Positions 46,521 through 56,573 of a DNA stretch of 64,000 bases are shown here, piece by piece (positions within the stretch are counted from its first letter, which is position 1; the number at the start of each line of letters is the position of its first letter). The notes beneath the pieces are model-generated. The model saw nothing but the letters and a program-made list of their open reading frames with translations, searched no databases and was not told where the DNA came from. The DNA is from Pseudomonadota bacterium (lineage in GTDB: Bacteria > Pseudomonadota > Gammaproteobacteria > Xanthomonadales > Ahniellaceae). Location of the stretch: contig JALHNO010000019.1 in assembly GCA_022843465.1 (NCBI GenBank), forward strand, positions 1 to 64,000. The letters run 5' to 3'. Made by a program: the position numbers and the translations under genes.

Positions 46521-48812
46521 TCAATGCCAGTAACGCGGTCGCAGCAGGCGCCAGCGTTCCACCGTTTCCAGACGGCTGAGCAGAACCGAGCTGAAACCGG
46601 CCTCATCGCTGGCAACCCACTCGGCGCCGGCATCCTGCCAGCGCGCCCGCACCTCCGGGTGCGGATGCCCGTAGCGGTTGTCGCGACCCGCTGAATTGAA
46701 GGCGAGTTGGGCACCGGTCGCTGCAACAAAGGCCGGTGACGACGAGGAGCGGCTGCCATGATGCGGCACAAACACCAGGTCGGCGCGCAACCGGGCAGCA
46801 TCGGCGCGCAGCAGGGAAGACTCGATCACCGCGCCGATATCACCGGTGAGCAGGGCCACACCCGCGTTCGTCTGCACCCGCAATACGCAGGAGCTGTCAT
46901 TGCCGCGGTCGGGAAAGAACTCCGGTGGATGCAGGAATTCGAAACGTACGCCGTCCCACTGCCAGCTGGTTCCGGCCTCGCAGCGCGGCGCCGGATCGCT
47001 GTCGATGCCGATCTGTACGTCGGCCATCGGAAACGCACGCAGCACCGCTTCGCGCCCACCGGCATGATCGGCATCGAGATTGCTGAGCACCAATCGATCG
47101 AGCCTGCGCACACCGAGCGCACGCAGGCCCGGCACGACCACGACTTCGCCGATATCGAAGCCCGATCGCGAACGCGCGCCCGCATCGAACAGCAGCGTAT
47201 GCTCGCGCGTCTGCACCAGGACCGACAGACCCTGACCGACATCGAACATGCTGATGCGCGCATCGCCCTGCGCAATCGCAGGCAGCTTCGGGATCAGCAG
47301 GGGCAGAAACATCAGCAGACCAAGCGCGCGTAGCGGCGCACCCCGCGGCAGGAACAGCCAGATGGCGCCAAGCAGGGCGAGCCCCACCGCCCAGGCCGAG
47401 GGTTCTGCGAAGAACCAGGCGGCGCCCGGCAGATCGGTCATCCATTCGAGCAGATGCCAGAGCGGCTGCAGGATAAGCGCGGCCAGTTTGAGCAGGCCCT
47501 GACCAAGGGTCGGCACGATGCCCAGCGCAAGCACGGCAAGCAGCAACAGGGGCACGATGACGAAGGTGATCCAGGGCACCGCAATGAGATTGGCCAGCGG
47601 ACCGACCACACTGCCCTGACCGAAGAATGCGATGGTGATCGGCAGCAGACCGAGCGACATCGCCAGCTGCGCGCGACCGAAGCTGCGGGCGATGCCCGTT
47701 TGCCGGTGGGCATCAGGCAGCGCCCACATCAGACCGGCAACGCCGAGAAAGGACAGCCAGAATCCGGCACCAAGCACGGACAGCGGATCCCAGACCAGAA
47801 CCACCACCGCGGCCAACAGCAGGGACTGCGGCAGGGCAACCTGACGCTTGAGCATCCGTGCCAGCAGAACCACCACGATCATCACCAGGGTGCGCTGCAC
47901 TGGCAAGGACCAGCCGGCCAGCAGCGAATAGGCGCTTGCCGCAGCCAGCGCACCTACGGCGCACAGGGTCAGCCGCGGAATGCGCAGCGCGAGGCGTGGC
48001 CAGATCATGTACAGGCCGGCCAGCAGCCAGGCACCAAAGGCCGCAACCAGACCGACATGCAGGCCGGAAATCGCAATCAGGTGACCGGTACCGGTGATGC
48101 GCAGCGCGTCCCACGCGGCATCATCGAGGCCGCGCTGATCGCCCACCGCAAGTGCGCGCAGCAGGCCGGCGTGCTGCGGGTCCGCCACCTGCTGATCGAT
48201 CTCATCGGCGACGCGGGCCCGCAGCCGATCGACCGCAGCGGCGAAGCCAGGCGAGTCCGGCTCGCTGACTACCCCGGTGCGCACATAGCCGGTGGCGGCC
48301 AGACGCTGTTCGAGCGCATAGCGTCCATAATCGAAGCCACCGGGATTCTCCAGCCCGCGCGGGGCCCGCAGGCGCACCATGCCCTCGAAGCGTTGGCCGG
48401 GAACCAGCGCGGGCGCGTCGTTGAACCAGCTCAGGCGGATGCGTCCGCCAAGGGCGCTGCTGGCATCAGGCAGCAGATCGAAACGCGGCGGCTGCAGATC
48501 GTTGCGCGGCAGATCGACGATCAAGCCGGAGACAGGAAGATCCTGTCCGGCGCGCGCTTCATCCAGCCGCAGATCGAGCGCCGCCTGGCCCTGGTGACTG
48601 GCCCAGACGAATCCGATCAGCAGCGCAGCCAGCGGCCACAGCCGACGAGAAACCAGCAGGATAATCAGCGCGAGCGCGAGACCCGCAAGCCACCACGACA
48701 GGGCGAGCAGACGCGGCAGCAGCGGCGGCAGACAGACGCCGATGACGAAGGCAAGCGCGCTGGCGGGATCGAGACCGTGGACGACCGGAGCCGGGCGGGT
48801 CGTCCGAACCAT
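46521..48812 (-). CDS. comEC: DNA-uptake channel ComEC/Rec2
   Basis: 763 residues. It forms the inner-membrane channel that takes up single-stranded DNA in natural transformation. N-terminal helices and an OB-like periplasmic domain (VSGLIVDLPRNDLQPPRFDL) are followed by the competence domain (HLIAISGLHVGLVAAFGAWL, about 235-255), several further TM segments, and a C-terminal MBL-fold domain (MFDVGQGLSVLV, NLDADHAGG, VPHHGSRSSSSPAF). ATG 48812 overlaps the lolD stop (TGATG); a GTG one codon earlier is equally possible. Last gene of lolC-lolD-comEC. Confidence 0.95.
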   Translation of the reverse strand: MVRTTRPAPVVHGLDPASALAFVIGVCLPPLLPRLLALSWWLAGLALALIILLVSRRLWPLAALLIGFVWASHQGQAALDLRLDEARAGQDLPVSGLIVDLPRNDLQPPRFDLLPDASSALGGRIRLSWFNDAPALVPGQRFEGMVRLRAPRGLENPGGFDYGRYALEQRLAATGYVRTGVVSEPDSPGFAAAVDRLRARVADEIDQQVADPQHAGLLRALAVGDQRGLDDAAWDALRITGTGHLIAISGLHVGLVAAFGAWLLAGLYMIWPRLALRIPRLTLCAVGALAAASAYSLLAGWSLPVQRTLVMIVVVLLARMLKRQVALPQSLLLAAVVVLVWDPLSVLGAGFWLSFLGVAGLMWALPDAHRQTGIARSFGRAQLAMSLGLLPITIAFFGQGSVVGPLANLIAVPWITFVIVPLLLLAVLALGIVPTLGQGLLKLAALILQPLWHLLEWMTDLPGAAWFFAEPSAWAVGLALLGAIWLFLPRGAPLRALGLLMFLPLLIPKLPAIAQGDARISMFDVGQGLSVLVQTREHTLLFDAGARSRSGFDIGEVVVVPGLRALGVRRLDRLVLSNLDADHAGGREAVLRAFPMADVQIGIDSDPAPRCEAGTSWQWDGVRFEFLHPPEFFPDRGNDSSCVLRVQTNAGVALLTGDIGAVIESSLLRADAARLRADLVFVPHHGSRSSSSPAFVAATGAQLAFNSAGRDNRYGHPHPEVRARWQDAGAEWVASDEAGFSSVLLSRLETVERWRLLRPRYWH

Positions 48813-49522
48813 CACGCCGGGATCAGGCTGCCGCCACGGATTTCGAGAACGCGGTCCATCCGCGCGGCCAGCTCCATATCGTGGGTGACCACGACCAGTG
48901 CCGTGCCGAGGTCCTGCTTCAACGCGATCATCATGTCGTAGACCTTGCGCGCATTGCCGGCATCGAGATTGCCAGTGGGCTCATCAGCGAGCACGCATTG
49001 CGGCGAGGTCACCAGCGCGCGCGCGATGGCGGCACGTTGGCGCTCGCCGCCGGACAGCTCGCCGGGCTTGTGCTCTACACGCTCGGAGAGCCCGACCTTG
49101 GCGAGGATGTCGCGCGCGGCGTTACCCGCCGAGGCTGTGGCCATGCCACGGATCAAGAGCGGCATGGCGACATTTTCCAGCGCCGTGAATTCGGGCAGCA
49201 GATGATGGAACTGGTAGACAAAACCCAGCGCGCGATTGCGCAGATCACCGCGGGCGGCATCGCTGAGCTCATTCATGCTGTGGCCGTCGACGAACACCTC
49301 GCCGCTGTCGGGCAGATCAAGGCCACCAAGCAGATGCAGCAGGGTGCTCTTGCCGGCGCCCGAACTGCCGACGATGGCGATCGACTCGCCGCTCATTACA
49401 GCGAGATCAATATTGCTCAACACCTTGGTGGCGACACGCGTTTCACGATAGCTCTTGGAGAGACCGCGAGCCGCCAGCACGATCCTGCCGGCGCTGGATG
49501 GACTGGATTCTGGAGTACTCAT
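48812..49522 (-). CDS. lolD: Lipoprotein-releasing ABC transporter ATPase LolD
   Basis: 236 residues. Walker A is GSSGAGKST (52-60), the signature [15 protein letters not shown], Walker [12 protein letters not shown], and the H-loop VVTHDMELA, as in the MacB/LolD family. It powers transfer of outer-membrane lipoproteins from the inner membrane to LolA. Its start overlaps the lolC stop (ATGA). Confidence 0.95.
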   Translation of the reverse strand: MSTPESSPSSAGRIVLAARGLSKSYRETRVATKVLSNIDLAVMSGESIAIVGSSGAGKSTLLHLLGGLDLPDSGEVFVDGHSMNELSDAARGDLRNRALGFVYQFHHLLPEFTALENVAMPLLIRGMATASAGNAARDILAKVGLSERVEHKPGELSGGERQRAAIARALVTSPQCVLADEPTGNLDAGNARKVYDMMIALKQDLGTALVVVTHDMELAARMDRVLEIRGGSLIPA

Positions 49523-50763
49523 TCGTAGCGCAGCGCCTCGACAGGATGGGTGCGCGCGGCGCGCCAGGCGGGATAGATGGTGGCGAGCACGGAAAGCACG
49601 AACGACAGACTCACGATGCGAACAAGATCGTAGAGCCTGACATCCGAGGGCAGATCACTGATGTAGTAGATCTCGGCCGGCATCAGCTGGAAACCGAACA
49701 CTCGTTCCAGACCCTGCATCACGTTGGTCACGTTCTCGGCCAGCAGAATGCCGCAGACCGTGCCGATCACGATGCCGATCGTGCCGATCAGCACGCCCTG
49801 CACCATGAAAATACCCATCACCGTGCGCGGACGCATGCCGAGCGTGCGCAGGATTGCGATATCGCTCTGCTTGTCGGTCACCAGCATCACCAGGGATGAG
49901 ACGAGATTGAAGGTTGCGACGCCGACAATGATGGACATGATGAGAAACATCACGACCTTTTCCGTCGCGATCGCGCGGAAAAAATTCGAATGCTCCTGGG
50001 TCCAGTCGCTGACCCGATAGAAACCACCCATGATGTCGGCCAACTGGCGCGCCACGCTCCGCGACTGGAACATGTCGTCGAGCTTCAGTCGCACGCCGGT
50101 GACATTGTCGCCCATCCGGTACAGCCGCGCGGCGTCCTCCATGTGGACGAAGGCCATGCTGCGATCGTATTCCTGCATGCCAGCCTCGAAGATGCCGACC
50201 ACTTTGAATCGACGCATCTGCGGGACCACACCGGCAGGTGTCGCGCGTGACTGCGGCGCGTAGACGAGCACGCTCTCGCCGAGTCGTGCCCCAGCCCACA
50301 ATGAAAGTTCGCGACCTAGAACAATGCCGTATTCGCCGGGCTTCAGATCGCTCCAGCTGCCCTCGACGATATTGCTCGCGATGTCCGAAACCCCGGGTTC
50401 GACATCGGGCAACACGCCGCGCACGATGGCACCGCTGACGCGCGTCCCCTGCAGCATGCCTTCGCGCTCGATGTAAGGCGCGGCGCCGATCACATGTTCG
50501 ACATCGTTAGCCGCCCGAACCGCGCCCTGCCAATCCGGCAGGCCCTCGCCAACACCCGATACCGAGGCATGCGCGACCATGCCGAGAATGCGCTGGCGCA
50601 ATTCCAGTTCGAAACCGTTCATCACCGAGATCACCGTGATCAGGGCGGTAACGCCCAGGGCAATGCCCAGCATCGACACCAGGGAAATGAACGAGATGAA
50701 ATGATTGCGACGCTTGGCCCGCGTGTAGCGCAGGCCAATGAAAATCTCGAGTGGTCGGAACAT
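49519..50763 (-). CDS. lolC: Lipoprotein-releasing system permease LolC/LolE
   Basis: 414 residues from ATG 50763 (GAGG upstream). Four transmembrane helices flank a large periplasmic domain. The N-terminal helix region ([32 protein letters not shown], here the motif [13 protein letters not shown]) and [17 protein letters not shown] are characteristic of LolC/E. Only one permease gene is present, so the complex may use a homodimer or a distant second subunit. Operon with lolD and comEC. Confidence 0.94.
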   Translation of the reverse strand: MFRPLEIFIGLRYTRAKRRNHFISFISLVSMLGIALGVTALITVISVMNGFELELRQRILGMVAHASVSGVGEGLPDWQGAVRAANDVEHVIGAAPYIEREGMLQGTRVSGAIVRGVLPDVEPGVSDIASNIVEGSWSDLKPGEYGIVLGRELSLWAGARLGESVLVYAPQSRATPAGVVPQMRRFKVVGIFEAGMQEYDRSMAFVHMEDAARLYRMGDNVTGVRLKLDDMFQSRSVARQLADIMGGFYRVSDWTQEHSNFFRAIATEKVVMFLIMSIIVGVATFNLVSSLVMLVTDKQSDIAILRTLGMRPRTVMGIFMVQGVLIGTIGIVIGTVCGILLAENVTNVMQGLERVFGFQLMPAEIYYISDLPSDVRLYDLVRIVSLSFVLSVLATIYPAWRAARTHPVEALRYE

Positions 50764-50921
50764 GAAACCTCGGGTGTGCTCCTGGGCTGGAGCCAATCGC
50801 CAGACTAGCTCAAAGTGCCGATGAATCAAGCGGGCAGACTGAACCGGGGCTGCCTGCGGGGCTGGGCAACGCGACGCCAGGCGCGCCAGTCGGCATTTCC
50901 TCGCGTCGCTTCATCCTGATC

Positions 50922-50996
50922 TGTAGGGCATCTCTGTGAGATGCCGTCCCAACACCGCGGCGCATTGGAGCCGGCATCTCAAAGAGAAGCCCTACA
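50922..50996. repeat. 75-bp imperfect inverted repeat
   Basis: Two 25-bp arms (50922-50946 and 50972-50996) are reverse complements at 23 of 25 positions, around a 25-nt loop. The arms begin with TGTAGGGCATCTC and end with GCCCTACA. It lies between lolC and ygfX, with a GGAGCTTGCCCTGCT repeat nearby at about 51018-51032. It looks like a dispersed palindromic intergenic element or MITE. Confidence 0.7.
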
Positions 50997-51031
50997 AGCA
51001 GAGGCAGCGTACGAGCACGGAGCTTGCCCTG

Positions 51032-51499
51032 CTATGAAATCCCCTCGGGAGACAGGGGCGCGGGCGTGGTGGTCTGGGTGTGGGCACGGCCGCTGCGCAG
51101 CCAGACGCGCAACTGGCGTGTGCTGTTGGGCTTCAGCGCGTCGGGCCATAGCAGCAGGGTGTGGCGTCTGCCATCACGCTCGCTGCGCCAGGTCAGGCTG
51201 ATCAGGCCGGCCAGCAGGGTCGAGGACTCCAGCGTGGCAGGCACTTGTTCGCCGGCGCCGGCCATCTCCAGCATCCAGACGCCATCGGACTGCAGCACGG
51301 CGCGGCTTGGGGTGGGTACGGGCTTCAGTGTCCGGTGCAGTCCCAGTGCGACAACCAGTCCACTCAGTGCCCACTGGAAATGGACCATCAGGGCACTCAT
51401 CCAGATCGCCCCCAGCGACAGCAGCAGCGCAGCCAGCAGCAGGGCCGGGCCAATGCGCGTGGAGCCGGGTTCAAGCGTGAGGGAGGGCGCGGATCGCAT
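51032..51499 (-). CDS. ygfX: YgfX/CptA-like inner-membrane protein
   Basis: 155 residues from ATG 51499, which overlaps the 3' end of sdhE by 29 bases in another frame. Two transmembrane helices (about 15-55, PALLLAALLLSLGAIWMSAL and WALSGLVVALGLH) are followed by a soluble C-terminal part with YgfX-like strands (GVWMLEMAG, SLTWRSERDGRRHTLLLWPDAL, RQLRVWLRSG). The ygfX-sdhE pair is conserved in gammaproteobacteria. A toxin role (CptA) has been proposed in E. coli but is disputed. Confidence 0.8.
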   Translation of the reverse strand: MRSAPSLTLEPGSTRIGPALLLAALLLSLGAIWMSALMVHFQWALSGLVVALGLHRTLKPVPTPSRAVLQSDGVWMLEMAGAGEQVPATLESSTLLAGLISLTWRSERDGRRHTLLLWPDALKPNSTRQLRVWLRSGRAHTQTTTPAPLSPEGIS

Positions 51500-51776
51500 C
51501 GACCAGGCCAGCGAGTTCGGGGTCGGGACAAGGCGAGTAAGCGAGAAACCAGCGCTGCAGTTCGCGGTCCTCGCATTCCAGCAAGCGTTCAAACCCGGCC
51601 AGTTCGCCAGCGCTGGCGCTCTCGGCGCGATGGCTCACGAAGCGCATCAGCAACAGGTCCAGTTCCTGGGTACCACGCCGGCAGCGCCAGCGCAGCCGCG
51701 CCAGTTGCGTGGCATCGGCGCCGACCGATGCCGCGCGCGCTGCGGGCGCGCCAGCCGATTCGGACCCGGTGCTCAC
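51471..51776 (-). CDS. sdhE: Succinate dehydrogenase flavinylation factor SdhE
   Basis: 101 residues from GTG 51776, 13 bases after the sdhB stop. It helps attach FAD covalently to SdhA. The diagnostic RRGTQELDLLL motif (33-43; RGxxE is the functional part) is present, followed by the E-x-x-FERLLECEDRELQRWFL helices. A 20-residue N-terminal extension is Ala/Ser-rich, longer than E. coli SdhE (88 aa). Confidence 0.92.
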   Translation of the reverse strand: MSTGSESAGAPAARAASVGADATQLARLRWRCRRGTQELDLLLMRFVSHRAESASAGELAGFERLLECEDRELQRWFLAYSPCPDPELAGLVDAIRALPHA

Positions 51777-51789
51777 AGCTGGGCTCGAA

Positions 51790-52578
51790 TCAGACCGAAC
51801 GCCGCGCCAGCATCGCCTTCTTGATCTCGGCAATGGCCTTGGCTGGATTCAGGCCCTTCGGACAGGTCTTCGCGCAGTTCATGATCGTATGGCAGCGATA
51901 GAGCCGGAACGGATCCTCAAGATTATCAAGGCGATCACCGGTGTCCTCATCGCGCGAGTCGATGATCCAGCGATAGGCCTGCAACAGTACCGCCGGGCCG
52001 AGATAACGCTCGCCATTCCACCAGTAGCTTGGGCAACTCGTGGAGCAACAGGCACACAGGATGCACTCGTAGAGCCCGTCGAGTTTGGCGCGATCTTCCT
52101 TGGACTGCAGACGCTCGCGATCCGGTGGCGGCGAGCTCTGGGTGCGGATCCACGGCCGGATCGACGCATACTGGGCATAGAAATGGGTCAGGTCCGGCAC
52201 CAGATCCTTGACTACCGGCATGTGCGGCAGCGGATAGATTGGCACCTCGGCCTTTGCGCACTCATCGATCGCGCGCGTACAGGCCAGGGTATTGGTGCCA
52301 TCGATATTCATCGCGCAGGAACCGCAGATGCCCTCACGACAGCTGCGCCGGAAGGTCAGCGTCGGATCGATCTCGTTCTTGATCTTGATCAGGGCGTCGA
52401 GCACCATCGGTCCGCAATTGCCGACATCGACCTCATAGGTATCGACACGCGGATTCTGGCCATCGTCCGGGCTCCAGCGATAGACCTTGAAGTTGCGCAG
52501 CTTCTTGGCACCGGGCTGCGCTGCGAAGTGCTTGCCCTTCTGCACTTTGGAATTCTTGGGTAGGGTGAACTCGGCCAT
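51790..52578 (-). CDS. sdhB: Succinate dehydrogenase iron-sulfur subunit
   Basis: 262 residues. Cysteines for [2Fe-2S] (CREGICGSC), [4Fe-4S] ([12 protein letters not shown]) and [3Fe-4S] ([14 protein letters not shown]) are all present. It relays electrons from FAD to ubiquinone. It is separated from sdhA by 181 bases with a strong hairpin, unusual within this operon. Confidence 0.97.
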   Translation of the reverse strand: MAEFTLPKNSKVQKGKHFAAQPGAKKLRNFKVYRWSPDDGQNPRVDTYEVDVGNCGPMVLDALIKIKNEIDPTLTFRRSCREGICGSCAMNIDGTNTLACTRAIDECAKAEVPIYPLPHMPVVKDLVPDLTHFYAQYASIRPWIRTQSSPPPDRERLQSKEDRAKLDGLYECILCACCSTSCPSYWWNGERYLGPAVLLQAYRWIIDSRDEDTGDRLDNLEDPFRLYRCHTIMNCAKTCPKGLNPAKAIAEIKKAMLARRSV

Positions 52579-52724
52579 GCGGACTTCCTCGATATCGCGG
52601 GTTCATGAACGGCGCAACGGCCTGACGGGTTCCCGGGCAAGACGCTGATCGGGTTGCGGGCCTTGCGCCCTCCCCGATGTCCGGAGAGGGTCGGTTGAAG
52701 TGGGAAAAAATTCGTGTTGCGCCT

Positions 52725-52755
52725 GATCCCGTCGGGTCGCTATCCCGACGGGATC
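52725..52755 (-). terminator. Strong intra-operon hairpin between sdhA and sdhB
   Basis: A perfect 12-bp inverted repeat, GATCCCGTCGGG / CCCGACGGGATC, with a 7-nt loop, lies 4 bases after the sdhA stop. On the minus strand a TTTTTT run follows 14 bases past the stem. It may be a leaky terminator, a processing or stability element, or a repeat. Confidence 0.55.
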
Positions 52756-52759
52756 AAGT

Positions 52760-54547
52760 TCAATATTTGCGTTCCTTCGGCGGCACCACGGCGACATCGC
52801 CGGAGGTGGTCATGTGGACCGGACGATAGTCGAACGCGACCTTGCCCTGATCGCTGACATGCACCAAGGTGTGCTTCATCCACTCATCGTCATTGCGCGT
52901 CGGGAAATCCTCACGCGCATGCGCACCGCGGCTCTCGGTGCGATTCTCGGCGGAATGAATGGTGGCGACCGCCTGGCCAAGCAGATTCTGCAGTTCCAGT
53001 GTCTCGACCAGATCGGTGTTCCAGACCAGCGAGCGATCAGCAACCTTCACATCGGCGAAGGAGGCATAGACCTCATCCATCTTCTGCGCGCCTTCCTTCA
53101 ATGTCGTCCCGGTGCGGAACACCGCGGCATCGCGCTGCATCGTGCGCTGCATGCTCATGCGGATATCGGCGGTGGAAGTTTCGCCCTTGGCATGGCGCAG
53201 CCGGTCAAAATTCGACAGCGCCTTGTCGAGCGCATCGGAGGCCAGTTCCTTCTGGTTGGCACCGGGCTTGATGATCTCGGCGGCGCGATTGGCCGCAGCG
53301 CGACCGAACACGACCAGATCAAGCAGTGAGTTGGAGCCCAGGCGATTGGCACCGTGCACCGAGACACAGGCAGCCTCGCCGATCGACATCAGGCCAGGCA
53401 CGATCGAATCCGGATCATTGCCGCGCTTGGTCACCACTTCACCGTGGAAATTGGTCGGAATGCCGCCCATGTTGTAGTGCACGGTGGGCAGAACCGGAAT
53501 GGGCTGACGGGTGACATCGACACCGGCAAAGATGCGCGCGGTCTCTTCGATGCCGGGCAATTTCTCGCGAATGGTGTCGGCGCCCAGATGCTCAAGATGC
53601 AGATGAATATGGTCCTTGTCGGCGCCGACGCCCCTGCCCTCGCGGATTTCCATGGTCATGCAACGACTGACCATGTCGCGCGGGGCCAGATCCTTGACGC
53701 TGGGGGCATAACGTTCCATGAAGCGCTCGCCCGAGGAATTGGTCAGATAGCCACCCTCGCCACGGACGCCCTCGGTGATCAGACAGCCGGCGCCATAAAC
53801 GCCCGTCGGATGGAACTGTACGAACTCCATGTCCTGCAATGGCAGGCCGGCGCGCAGCACCATCCCGCCACCATCGCCGGTACAGGTATGCGCCGACGTG
53901 CAGGAAAAATAGGTGCGGCCATAGCCACCCGTCGCCAGCACCACGGTCTGCGCCTTGAACAGATGCAGGCTGCCGTCGGACAGATCCCAGGCCAGCACAC
54001 CGCGGCAGACGCCGTCGCTGTCCATGATCAGATCGAGCGCAAAGTACTCGATGTAGAAGCGTGCGTCGTACTTCAGCGACTGCTGGTAAAGCGTATGCAA
54101 GATGGCATGGCCGGTGCGATCGGCAGCGGCGCAGGTGCGTTGCGCCGGCGGTCCATCACCGTACTTCGTGGTCATGCCACCGAACGGACGCTGATAGATG
54201 CGGCCATCGTCGGTGCGTGAGAACGGCACACCGTAATGTTCCAGCTCGATCACGGCGGGGATCGCCTCGCGACACATGTACTCGATGGCGTCCTGGTCAC
54301 CCAGCCAGTCCGATCCCTTCACGGTATCGAAGAAATGCCAGCGCCAGTCATCGGGACCCATATTGGCCAGCGCGGCCGACATGCCGCCCTGCGCTGCCAC
54401 GGTATGCGAGCGGGTCGGAAACACTTTGGTAATGCAGGCCGTCGACAGGCCCTTGGCGGCCATCCCCATGGTCGCGCGCAGACCGGCGCCACCGGCACCG
54501 ACGACCACCACGTCGTAGGTATGCGTATTGATCTTGTAGGCTTCCAT
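52760..54547 (-). CDS. sdhA: Succinate dehydrogenase flavoprotein subunit
   Basis: 595 residues. It oxidises succinate to fumarate in the TCA cycle. A Rossmann motif [12 protein letters not shown] (14-25), His48 of SHTVAAQGG that carries covalent FAD, and the active-site [21 protein letters not shown] loop are clear. The C-terminal end [13 protein letters not shown]...VVPPKERKY (ends only quoted) is typical. Starts 4 bases after sdhD. Confidence 0.97.
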   Translation of the reverse strand: MEAYKINTHTYDVVVVGAGGAGLRATMGMAAKGLSTACITKVFPTRSHTVAAQGGMSAALANMGPDDWRWHFFDTVKGSDWLGDQDAIEYMCREAIPAVIELEHYGVPFSRTDDGRIYQRPFGGMTTKYGDGPPAQRTCAAADRTGHAILHTLYQQSLKYDARFYIEYFALDLIMDSDGVCRGVLAWDLSDGSLHLFKAQTVVLATGGYGRTYFSCTSAHTCTGDGGGMVLRAGLPLQDMEFVQFHPTGVYGAGCLITEGVRGEGGYLTNSSGERFMERYAPSVKDLAPRDMVSRCMTMEIREGRGVGADKDHIHLHLEHLGADTIREKLPGIEETARIFAGVDVTRQPIPVLPTVHYNMGGIPTNFHGEVVTKRGNDPDSIVPGLMSIGEAACVSVHGANRLGSNSLLDLVVFGRAAANRAAEIIKPGANQKELASDALDKALSNFDRLRHAKGETSTADIRMSMQRTMQRDAAVFRTGTTLKEGAQKMDEVYASFADVKVADRSLVWNTDLVETLELQNLLGQAVATIHSAENRTESRGAHAREDFPTRNDDEWMKHTLVHVSDQGKVAFDYRPVHMTTSGDVAVVPPKERKY

Positions 54548-54551
54548 GTCT

Positions 54552-54932
54552 TCAGGCTCCCAGCGTGATACGGATCAGTGCGTACACCGTTCCCAGCGCA
54601 CAGAGGAAGGCGCCCAGCTTGACGACAATCTGCAGACCAAGCTCGAGCGCACGGGTATGGATGTAGTCCTCGATGACCACCTGCAATCCCAGCATGCCGT
54701 GGTAGAGCACGCTGAGCACCAGGGCCATCAGCAGAAATGCATTCAGCGGCTGCGCCAGATAGACGCGCGCGTCCGGGTAGTCGGCCAGCAACATCGGTGC
54801 GACACAGATCAGGAACCACAGACAGAGCGGCAGCAGCATCACCGCACTCAGGCGCTGCGCCCACCAGTGGGCGACACCTTCGCGCGCCGAGCCATGGCCA
54901 CGAACGCGGGCGAGTGGATCACGCAGACTCAT
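54552..54932 (-). CDS. sdhD: Succinate dehydrogenase membrane anchor subunit SdhD
   Basis: 126 residues with three transmembrane helices ([51 protein letters not shown]). His in [20 protein letters not shown] is the heme b ligand position. Start overlaps the sdhC stop (ATGA). Confidence 0.9.
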   Translation of the reverse strand: MSLRDPLARVRGHGSAREGVAHWWAQRLSAVMLLPLCLWFLICVAPMLLADYPDARVYLAQPLNAFLLMALVLSVLYHGMLGLQVVIEDYIHTRALELGLQIVVKLGAFLCALGTVYALIRITLGA

Positions 54933-55315
54933 GGCATCACTCCGAAAATACGCAGGGACGCGTAGAGGGTTCCAAGCAGACTCAACACAACCACCAGCCA
55001 GCCGGTGACCGTGGTGGTTCCCAGATCAAAGCCGTATCCCATGTCCCAGACAAGATGACGTACGCCATTGCAGAGATGGAACAGCAGGGAAAAAACCAGG
55101 CCCAGCACCAGCAGGCGTCCCGGAATCGAATGGATCAGGGCCGCGAACCGGGCATGGCACTCGGGGCCGATGGACACCGTGGCGATCCAGGCGACCAGCA
55201 CCACGGCGCCGAGGCAAAGCAGCAGGCCAGTGATGCGATGCAGGATCGACAGCACCGAAGTGATCTGCTTGCGGTAGATCTGCAGATGCGGTGAAAGCGG
55301 TCTGTTTGCGGCCAT
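54929..55315 (-). CDS. sdhC: Succinate dehydrogenase cytochrome b556 subunit
   Basis: 128 residues from ATG 55315 with GGAG upstream. The N-terminus RPLSPHLQIYRKQITSVLSI and HRITG motif are diagnostic; His in LFHLCNGVRHLVWDMGYG is the heme ligand. Three transmembrane helices. The RPLSPHLQIY sequence contributes to the quinone site. Confidence 0.95.
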   Translation of the reverse strand: MAANRPLSPHLQIYRKQITSVLSILHRITGLLLCLGAVVLVAWIATVSIGPECHARFAALIHSIPGRLLVLGLVFSLLFHLCNGVRHLVWDMGYGFDLGTTTVTGWLVVVLSLLGTLYASLRIFGVMP

Positions 55316-55349
55316 GCCGTCTCCATCCTGGTCAGAAAGCGGGAAACAC

Positions 55350-55511
55350 TCAAAAATCGATACAGCGTCCGTTCTTTTCCCAATCACCATAGCGCGTCGG
55401 TTCGGGACCCGGGCGGCCGCCATGCTCAGGCACCGGCGCGGACGGCGGTGTGGAAGCGGGCTGTGTGGCCGGGACGCTGGTCCCGGCCTGGGGAACATCA
55501 GGCTGGTTCAT
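55350..55511 (-). CDS. SdhAF4-like succinate dehydrogenase assembly factor (DUF1674)
   Basis: 53 residues from ATG 55511. The C-terminal signature GGRPGPEPTRYGDWEKNGRC plus IDF is that of DUF1674, the bacterial relative of mitochondrial SDHAF4, which protects flavinylated SdhA. A Pro/Ala-rich leader of about 28 residues precedes it. It is the first gene of the sdh operon, 34 bases before sdhC, which supports the role. Confidence 0.9.
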   Translation of the reverse strand: MNQPDVPQAGTSVPATQPASTPPSAPVPEHGGRPGPEPTRYGDWEKNGRCIDF

Positions 55512-55615
55512 GAGGACTCGGTTAACCTTCGAAGGGTAATACTTCGGGCCCATGCGCGACAAGCGCCGGGCCACATTCAACGTGATCGCAGTGACGAACT
55601 CCATGGAGACGCATC

Positions 55616-56446
55616 TTGTCCGTTCCGGTTTATTCACTTGACTCATTTGACCTGATCAGCTGTGAAGGCAGCGAGGCGAAATCGTTTCTGCAGTCACTAC
55701 TGAGCAATGATGTCGGCCAGCTGGACCAGCCTGGCAGCCTGCAGTGGACCGCCCTGCTCAGTCCACAGGGGCGGGTGCAGGCGGTGATGCTGCTGATCCA
55801 TCTGGATCCCGAGCACTACTTGCTGGCCGTGCCGTTCCGGCGCGGCACCGTCATCCTCGAGCAACTGCGCCGGTTCGTGCTCAGGCGAAAGCTCGCCCTG
55901 CGGATCGACAGCGGGCAGCACCTGCTTGGCAGCATGGCCGGGGCCGAAGCCATTGCCGGCGCCCTGGCCCTGCAGCCGCCGCTGGCCGACGGACGCAGCC
56001 TGCATCTCGCGGATGGGGCCAACCGGTATCCCGCAGCGGATGCCAACTGGCATCGCGCAGACCTGCACAGCCGGATTCCCTGGCTGCCCGAAGCGGCTGC
56101 AGACCGCCACCTCGCGCATGCGCTGGGTCTGGACCTGCTCGGTGCCATCAGCCTCAAGAAAGGCTGCTACCCCGGCCAGGAGATCGTGGCGCGGACCCAT
56201 TATCTGGGGCGCAGCAAGCGCCATCTGGCCCTGCTGCGCAGTGCCGCCAACGACTCCGGTCTGGCTGCGGGCAGGCAGATTCGCGACCACGACGACCAAC
56301 TTGCCGGAGAGTCGATCGGGGGTCTGTCCGACCCTGCCGGAACTCTGCTGCTCGCGGTGCTTTCTGACGACCGTCGCCTGGGTCAGCTGGCGGCCATCGG
56401 CGCCGACGGCCGGAGGATTCCGGTCGAGCTGGTCGAGCCGGCGTGA
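55616..56446 (+). CDS. ygfZ: tRNA-modifying/iron-sulfur assembly protein YgfZ
   Basis: 276 residues from TTG 55616 with GGAG 8 bases upstream. The folate-binding GcvT-like fold and the motif KKGCYPGQEIVARTHYLGRS with Cys184 are diagnostic. YgfZ (IBA57-like) helps build certain [4Fe-4S] enzymes. It is divergent from the sdh operon, which includes a large Fe-S enzyme; ygfZ is near sdhE/ygfX in E. coli too. Confidence 0.94.
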   Translation: MSVPVYSLDSFDLISCEGSEAKSFLQSLLSNDVGQLDQPGSLQWTALLSPQGRVQAVMLLIHLDPEHYLLAVPFRRGTVILEQLRRFVLRRKLALRIDSGQHLLGSMAGAEAIAGALALQPPLADGRSLHLADGANRYPAADANWHRADLHSRIPWLPEAAADRHLAHALGLDLLGAISLKKGCYPGQEIVARTHYLGRSKRHLALLRSAANDSGLAAGRQIRDHDDQLAGESIGGLSDPAGTLLLAVLSDDRRLGQLAAIGADGRRIPVELVEPA

Positions 56447-56573
56447 AGGGCCCAATGTCTGCCGGACTGAGGCCAATCGTCACACTTGTGGTCACACCTG
56501 AAAACTTGCGTCAAAGCCGTTGGCAACGTTGACTTATCGTGATATTCATTGGCTACAAACAGGAGAAAGGCTC

